64,000 nucleotides of DNA from Limonium bicolor (lineage: Eukaryota; Streptophyta; Magnoliopsida; Caryophyllales; Plumbaginaceae): the NCBI GenBank assembly GCA_023374045.1, contig CM041778.1, positions 368,192,831-368,256,830 of the forward strand, given 5' to 3'. The notes below the pieces were generated by a model, which did not search any database, was not told where the DNA came from, and saw nothing but the letters and a program-made list of their open reading frames with translations. The position numbers and the translations under genes were made by a program. Shown here one piece after another: positions 57,174-64,000 of the stretch (positions within the stretch are counted from its first letter, which is position 1; every line of letters begins with the position of its first letter).

Positions 57174-60100
57174 TGTAACACCCCTATCGCTAATCACATC
57201 ATTATCTCCTAATTACCTAGTGCATGCTTACCTTCGTAGCGGAAAATCCAATCCAACGGTGGGTGAAATAATGCGTTAGTCACCCCGTGACTAACAAGGC
57301 CTAATCCAAATATAGTACCGGTGTGATGGACCAGAATATCCGAGTACTAACAAATACAATCAACTTTTCATTTACAACCGAGTATATTCAATTCTCCAAT
57401 CGATACAGTGCTCAATACTTACAATCCAATATACCGATACTACTAATGTACAAACCAAATACAATCTGTTCTCACAAGTCTAAACACAATTACCATGAGT
57501 CTAACATCCTACCCATGTCTCACAAGTCTACATACTTCCCCAAAATACATAAGGGTGTACCACATGGTACACCGGCAATTCAAGAGGCTGCTAGCCTATG
57601 TACAACTCGGTACACCAATTATAATTTACTTACTATCAAAAAGCAAAGCTTCTCGGTCTCGTCACGACCATTACTTTCATGGGTACCTGGAAAATAAAAA
57701 CAGTGCCCCACGGGGCTCAGCAAATTGCTGGCATGAAATTCGTATACCCCGCGTGCTAACGGGGGTACGCCGACTACTTTTTCGCCTACATGGAGTTCAT
57801 TTTATTTGCAAGCATACATGCTGTTATGAACAACATTAAATTCATACAATCGTATATTCAACATGCATTTCAATACATACAACGACACACTCATATACAA
57901 GGTACAATGCATACATATGGAAGGCAAATCACAGATCAACTAAGATCTTGAGATACACTCCTCAAGTTCTCACCTCATCACTTTGTTAGTCAATTCCCAT
58001 CCGGGTTAATCGGACGTTCTTACTCTTTTACTCTTGATCAATGACTTACACTAGCCATATCTTTACAATACCAAATACTTATCTTTACAATAATACTGAA
58101 GTCAAGTCGTATAACCTCCAGGCAGAGACTACACCGTCTCACCACCGGGGCTTTAGGTTGGCTTGCTTCCCGAGGTTGCTACCCATTTAAGGGGTTTGGA
58201 CCAGTGGGAAAGGATAGACCAGGATTCGGATACAACCTTTCGTGTCTCCTCATCCTCACGCATGTGTCGAAGCTATATCGGGCTTCTCAATACTCCAAAT
58301 TACCAATTTCTCAAAGTTAGAAATGTTAGATAGTTAGGGAGTTAGTGAGAAGTCCACATTCAACAAGTCAAGGTTAACACCCTTGCACATTCAATCAATC
58401 AAGTACTTCACTCACAATCATACAAACTTCATAGTTCAAGCATAAGTCAACAAGGAATAATACAACACAAGCATAAGGAAGTGTAATAAACCCGATTCGT
58501 GCATTTTATCTTGATTAGGTGATAACACTTAGACACACAGACACACAAATCGAGGTAACCTCGGTAGCATACAGGGTAAGAGAAAATCATACCGTTCACC
58601 GTAGTTCTCGGGTTGCCGACTCTCCTTCGAAGTCCACTATTCCAATCCTATAACATACATGGAATCGGGCGGTTATTTATTTATAATTCAACTAACCCAC
58701 TTCATCTTTAGTGTTTCCCGATTTACATTTATTAACTCCTTACATTTCAAACTCATTCACATAAGTTACTTGCTTTTTATTACTTCTCAAGCTTGTTTAC
58801 CACTAAGACCATTACATATCATTAATTAAGTCTTAACAACCTTATAATACCAATAACATTCAAATAACCCTCTTAAACACCATTTAGACACTTTTTAAAG
58901 CAAAACCAGGTTGGTCCGGGACCTTGTCTGGGTCCCAAGTCCCGAACCAATGCTAGAATCAAGTTTCGGCCATTTTTCCTGGTTGGTCCTGGTCCTTGTC
59001 ATGGAACCAAGTCTCGGACCAGGTGCTGAAGACACTCTCGGCTATTTTTCAAGGCTGGTCCGGGAGTTGACCATGGACTCGAGTCCCGGACCAGTACAGA
59101 TTTTTGATAGATTTTACATTTTCAAGTCCTGTTTTTGCTTCTTTCTTTGCCCAATCTTTTCCTAATCTTCCCACATATATTCTAGCATGTTTTAACACTA
59201 ATTCAACACTCTAAGCTCTCATAAACCATTTACTAAACTCATCACTCATTTCTATGTTAATTTTACACAATTTTCACTCTTAATCTTCTTCCTTGAGTTC
59301 TTGCTACAGATTTTGCTTTCTTTCTTTTCTCTAACTTAATGGCTCTTCAACTAATGCATCACTAGTGTTCATTGCATTATTCTCATCCCAAGTCTTACCC
59401 AAATACACCCTTCACACACTTATAGCTTCCAAGGTGATTAACTACTCAAATTCAGCTCTAAAACACACCTAGTCATCCTAGGTTCTTTCTTCACCATTTC
59501 ACACTTAAGTCACCTAGCTCCCAAGGAAATTTTGATAGAGTTTCCCCATAAATTTAAACATTCCCTAAGCATCATTTAGCTCATTCCAAATCGATTCACA
59601 GCCCTGTTCATTATATACATCATCAACTCAAAATTCTAAACATTAACCACACATTTAATTCTAGCACTTAGCACTTTTATTCACTTGGCTTAAAGGCTTC
59701 TAATCATCCATATAATCAACACTAATATACTCCCAATTATTTGGCACCATTGCAGTAGCTTAAATACCAACATAATCTATGTAAACCCAATGCCACAAGG
59801 TATTCAAAATCTGTTTCACAATACATACAAAATCAGCTCAAAGGTAAGTTCATTTACCTTGTGATTTTTAGTTTTCCTTTCCTCCTTTCTTTCTCCTTTC
59901 TTCTTGCTCTTCCTTTATTTGTTTTGTTGACTAATTGGCCAAGCTACAGCCCATGTTCAAGGGTATACACATCATTACTACATGAATAACCAAGTCTAGA
60001 ATTTAAACCCTAGAACTATAGAGTGTCTTAAAGCTTTAAAATAAGAGATTACCTTCAAATCTCTAGATGAGTGTTTGGTAGATATCCCACAAGATTCCAG

Positions 60101-61176
60101 CACCCTTTTGAGGACTAAAACCGGTTGGAACATGAAGTATAAGAGGGCTCAAAATCTGGAGAATTTCGGTTGTAGATAAAGGCTAGAAAAGAAAGGTTTT
60201 TGAGTTCCTTTTTACCTTAAGAAGTAAGGGAGTGGTTCTAGCTCACCATGAGCTTCTTCTTTCTTCAAATGGAGGTCCTTCCATGGAGATGAAGGTTGGA
60301 TTTTTCAGATTTTGAAAAGAGAGAAATAATCACGAAGATGAGGGGAGTATTAATATGTAATTTTTGTAGAGTTTCCACCTTGTTTAGGCCATGAGAAATG
60401 AAGAAGAAGAGAGGGCTGAGTGAAGGCTCTTGAAATTGCCATTGTTGAGCTGAAGAAGGAGGAAGAGTTCTGAATTGGGGGGAAAATGTGAGGGAATAAG
60501 AGAATGGGAGGAGAGAGACTCTAAAGTTGCTTTTGTACCTTATTTGCCTTTTTGCTTTATTAGTTTTTGTCTTTTCTCACTTATAAGGAATTAAGAAGTT
60601 GGGAGAGGGGGACTGAAAACGTGACAGCATACAAGGTGAGAGAGCCAGCATTTTATTTACACAATGGAGGGGAATGTTTGGTCTATTTGTAATTTACACC
60701 CTAAAAGTTCCTGTTTTTACACTATTCACTTACTGGAGCCCGTTTTCCGGAATTTTCTCATTTATTTAATTTTAATGGCTCTAGACCTTCACTAATGTTT
60801 AATTATAGACATTTGATTGACTATAATTTTTACGAGTCTATTAAACCCGCTTAAAGTCACATTTTCCGGGTTTTCTCAAAAAATGTGCATTAAGGTTCGT
60901 TTGCGGTTTTAATCCATTTTATGGATCCATTTTCTTTGGGAATTGTTTCTACATATTATTTAGGCATAATTAAGCCTTAGGAACCCATCTAGGATCCTAT
61001 TCAAGGTCACATACCCCCTATGGTTATGTAACGCTCATTTTTATATTTTTCACTTTTTAAGTGTTTCCTCTTTTCTTTTGGTTTATTTTCTTCACCAACA
61101 TTCTTTAGGCACTATTAGGCCCTTAATTACCATATTAGAATGATTTAATCACCATATTTAAGTTCGGGGTATTTAA
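57174..61176 (-). repeat. LTR H: 3' LTR of a minus-strand Tekay-type element (about 4.0 kb)
   Basis: The plus-strand start TGTAACACCCCTATCG is the LTR's 3' terminus. The 5' terminus is at about 61176 (minus TTAAATACCCCGAAC, with the expected TG changed to TT), directly beside a polypurine tract. It contains the conserved near-terminal hairpin (57274-57298), the hairpin/CAG module (57690-57775) and a 72-bp hairpin array. ORFs near 57.3-57.8 kb are unsupported. Confidence 0.85.
58909..59100 (-). repeat. Tandem hairpin array in LTR H, unit 72 bp
   Basis: Units start at 58909, 58981 and 59053. Each pairs GGTCCGGGA-type sequence with a complementary TCCCGGACC or TCTCGGACC about 35 bases on. Confidence 0.85.
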
Positions 61177-61193
61177 ATCTACCCCCCTTATGG
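61177..61193 (-). promoter_or_regulatory. Polypurine tract of element H
   Basis: Minus-strand TAAGGGGGGTAGA next to the LTR start. Confidence 0.85.
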
Positions 61194-64000
61194 AACTTTG
61201 CCCTCAAAGTTGGTCAAATTTGGTGAATTGCTATCTTTACTCATTTGGCATCTCAATTGTCAAAATCATACATTCATACATCCTTACAGCTTCTCAGATC
61301 CGTTACCCAAGGTATTTACATACAATACAACGCAAGTACAATACACCCTGTGCAAGCACTCCACAATACAATTTCAAGCATTACAATGCAAGCCTTACAA
61401 TCTGCATTACAACCACCCATCTTATTTTACCATACAAAATATATGCATACATACAATTCAAAGCTATCCCCAAGCAATACAAAATACTCTTTCGTATGAT
61501 CCCGCAGGCACTCAAGTCATCTAGACATAGGATTTATTTATGTCTCGCTGCCCTTGGAAAAATACACAACACACACTGCCACCGTCCTACCGGTCAACTC
61601 AGGACCGTTGCTCGTCCAGTGCAGTGGTTTCCAAAACCAGTCCTCATTCACAAGTTTGAAGTAAAATCCTTTTTGCAAACTATAGTTAGAAATCCTTTTT
61701 GAAAACACGGCCAACTTCAAATCCAATTTATGCTCGTTACATCTATCCTAACGTGTTTACTTGTGACTACTTACAGGGAGCTTCAAGAATCATTCAAACC
61801 TGATGTGATCAGCATCAGTGTTGAATTATCTTTCCACCCCAATTTGTGATCAGTTTCCCTTGATCCGATCAGGATCAAGTTCGACTTCCCACTTCAGTTT
61901 CACACAATCAAATAATTCAATTTTTTCCATTTTTTTTCTTTTACTCTTGCTAGTCATAATCACAAATCAATACATCTCCAAAGGATGGAACTCGTCCTTC
62001 AATCATCCTCAATTTACTTCCAATTAATTTACTTGGGAATTCACTACCTATGGGTCTCATTTCATCAACTATTACTCCTTTCATCCATCATTCTCGATCA
62101 TCTCAAATAGTTTATTTACGGAATACAATACTTGTGGAGCTCAGTCCACCAATCATTCTCAATTCGCCTCATAAAAATCACCTAGGGAACTCAATTCCCT
62201 TTAGGTTCTACATCGGTTTCATACCGACTCATGTATCACAATACTATGTCTAACCTCAAATAGACGTATACTATAGGGTTTCTCATTCCCTATGAGCTTC
62301 TCTACTCCTTTCCCTTGTATACTCACACCTGAGTTAACAAGATAGGTATATTTTTATATACATGGTATTCGCATCACTTGTGCGCAATAACCATAACTAG
62401 GCTATTAATGGGTGCATATGTTTATGTAACATGCATACCAATCATCAAAACAATTCTCATTTGTGCTATGCACACTATAGTTTAGTGTTTAATACGTGAA
62501 ACATATACTAAGCGGTTTTTCGCTCTACCCCCTTAAAAGGGATTACGCCCACGTAATCTACCATATGTTATCATTGAACATTGGTTCACTAAATTCGGGC
62601 GTCCTGAAGCGTTTTAGCTTCCATGCGGTCTATTATAAAATGTATTCTGGTCAAAGGGTCTTAACATTATTGAAGGTTTAGTCCCTGCACCAAGAATTCT
62701 CATTAGAGTTTATTTAACTCATAACCGGTTCAGTTCTAGCCTATCAGGCTTCAAGGCATTGACAATCAGCCATTCTCTTCTAGGGCCCACTAGCTTCTGC
62801 TGAGCGACTCTAATAACTTTGGAGTTTAATTCTCCCTTTTCGTTATTCTAAATGTGTTACACATCTATTTCTTATCCCTTCTATCTTGGGATATACGGTT
62901 TCTCAACCGGCGCGTGGTATCTCTTACCGTACGCGAATTCATTGTGTTATAGATTTTCTATCCAGTTCCTGGAAATCTATTGTACGTACTTTTGTATACT
63001 TCTGTGATTACTCACTTAGTTCCTCCGACTTGTTGTCGGTTGAGGTTGAGCTACTACTCTGTCTGTAGTGCTCCTTCCGTTATTGATGGCTTCTACATTA
63101 TGCTCACCTATTTGGTTCTTGAACAAGTATTCTCCTTCTACGACCCCCTACATTTCGTATGCATCGGTCCTTATAGCATTCCTAAGCTTCTTTCGCTTTT
63201 ATTCCGGTGGAATTTATGCATTGTGACTGTTGGTCTGTCCAAGGCCGCATGATTTGTTCATGAGTTTTCGCTTAACTGGCTTGCGCCATAATCCTTGTTG
63301 TGTTTGTAAGTCTCCCGTATTTAGTACGGTTTGTTGTTTAGCAATTGGGTATTCTGGTCCCAAGCTATTATTCCTCTTATCGAGTTGGTCCTCCAGGAAC
63401 ACGCTTTCAGTTCCTTATACCACAGTAATAGAAATGAACAATGTGTTTCCTATGAGATCCTTACCTTGTGGTTCAGACTATAGGCTTCCATGCCCAGTCT
63501 ATCTACCAACCCTTGCTTCTAGCTCATAGGTCCTCTTGTTTCCATATCCTTGTCTAATTATATTTACATAATGGTCGCTTGTTGCGCACCATGTTCTTGT
63601 TCATTATATAGGTAATTTTTTGCGGTCTCTACTATTGTGGTAGCTTGCCTTTATACTTTACCCATTGTTGGCGCAACTCCACAACCGTTCACTCCAATAT
63701 CTCATTTTATATTCAATTCCTTCTGTGGTGTGAACACACTGGAAGTTCTCTAGGTTCGTGTGTATGGCTATCGCCGTATCAAATCGTAAGGTTATTATCT
63801 TTTAAATGTGAAGCTGCTTTTTACTTCAGATTCGGGTTCACGTGTAGGTTAGTCTACCTCACATTCTTTCATCATCACTTATGATATTGTTTACCAAGTA
63901 ACTTTGCTGACCAAGGAAGAAGTAATCCATTGGTTCACAAGCTCTTTTGAGCGTTGGTCATTTGATGTGTCATATTACACACTTACATTGCTTGTTCTTG
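61194..64000 (-). mobile_element. Element H: internal 3' region, runs off the window
   Basis: No RT, integrase or gag motif is visible on either strand, so this is untranslated 3' sequence or a non-autonomous internal domain. 62,340-62,990 is homologous to element A (1-851) in reverse. A 170-codon plus-strand ORF at 61190-61702, with two overlapping ORFs, is antisense to the element and rich in ATACAA repeats; I do not support it as a gene. Confidence 0.65.
62523..62558 (-). promoter_or_regulatory. Upstream hairpin and extra polypurine tract (element H)
   Basis: Minus-strand GATTACGTGGGCGTAATC, then CTTTT, then AAGGGGGTAGAG, about 1.35 kb before the true tract. The stem is identical to those of A and C. 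Confidence 0.65.

Noticed and set aside
61190..61702. 170-codon ORF antisense to element H
   Set aside because: Rich in ATACAA low-complexity sequence, no motif, begins inside the polypurine tract complement.

Overview
This is plant nuclear DNA from a repeat-rich flowering-plant genome. The evidence is Ty3/gypsy (Tekay-type chromovirus) and Ty1/copia retrotransposons primed by initiator tRNA-Met, Stowaway- and Tourist-like MITEs, hAT-like non-autonomous elements and AT-rich spacers. I found no convincing host gene, no rRNA gene and no free-standing tRNA gene. The species cannot be read from the sequence.

Positions 1-35,050 are a nest of retroelements. A plus-strand 3' untranslated remnant (element A, 1-851) abuts a truncated minus-strand LTR (B, 852-2601). 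Inside B's repeat array sits element C, a non-autonomous large retrotransposon derivative: 5' LTR 2602-5333 plus 19579-23614 (about 6.8 kb), internal domain 23615-26774, and truncated 3' LTR 26775-29924. Inserted in C's 5' LTR is element D (5334-19578, TSD TAGTA), a 14.2-kb Tekay element with 3.9-kb LTRs, PBS, gag, protease, RT-RNase H-integrase and a chromodomain-like tail. Between gag and protease D carries an AlkB-like 2OG-Fe(II) dioxygenase domain, and its gag is interrupted by GT-AG intron-like segments. A decayed copia element (E, 29925-35050) ends C's 3' LTR.

Positions 35,051-57,173 are a mosaic of DNA transposons in AT-rich DNA: a foldback element, two Tourist-like MITEs, four hAT-like elements with CGGTTC/ACCCGA/CCGGGC-rich subterminal repeats, a long perfect-type foldback, a Stowaway MITE and two members of a long-TIR family. 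One of the latter is split by a 5.7-kb minus-strand solo LTR (F, 45594-51275, TSD AATTT). A probable Tat-type LTR with minus-strand ORFs lies at 42.5-44.7 kb and a tRNA-derived SINE-like head at 55.6 kb.

Positions 57,174-64,000 are the 3' LTR (H, 57174-61176) and part of the internal region of another minus-strand Tekay-type element that runs out of the window.

The main result is the AlkB-bearing Tekay element. A second layer is a set of features shared by otherwise diverged LTRs (B, C, D, F, H): 70-75-bp tandem hairpin arrays, two conserved hairpin modules near the LTR 3' end, and a hairpin plus extra polypurine tract upstream of the true one. Frames were read by eye; many single-base indels interrupt them, and some may be assembly error.
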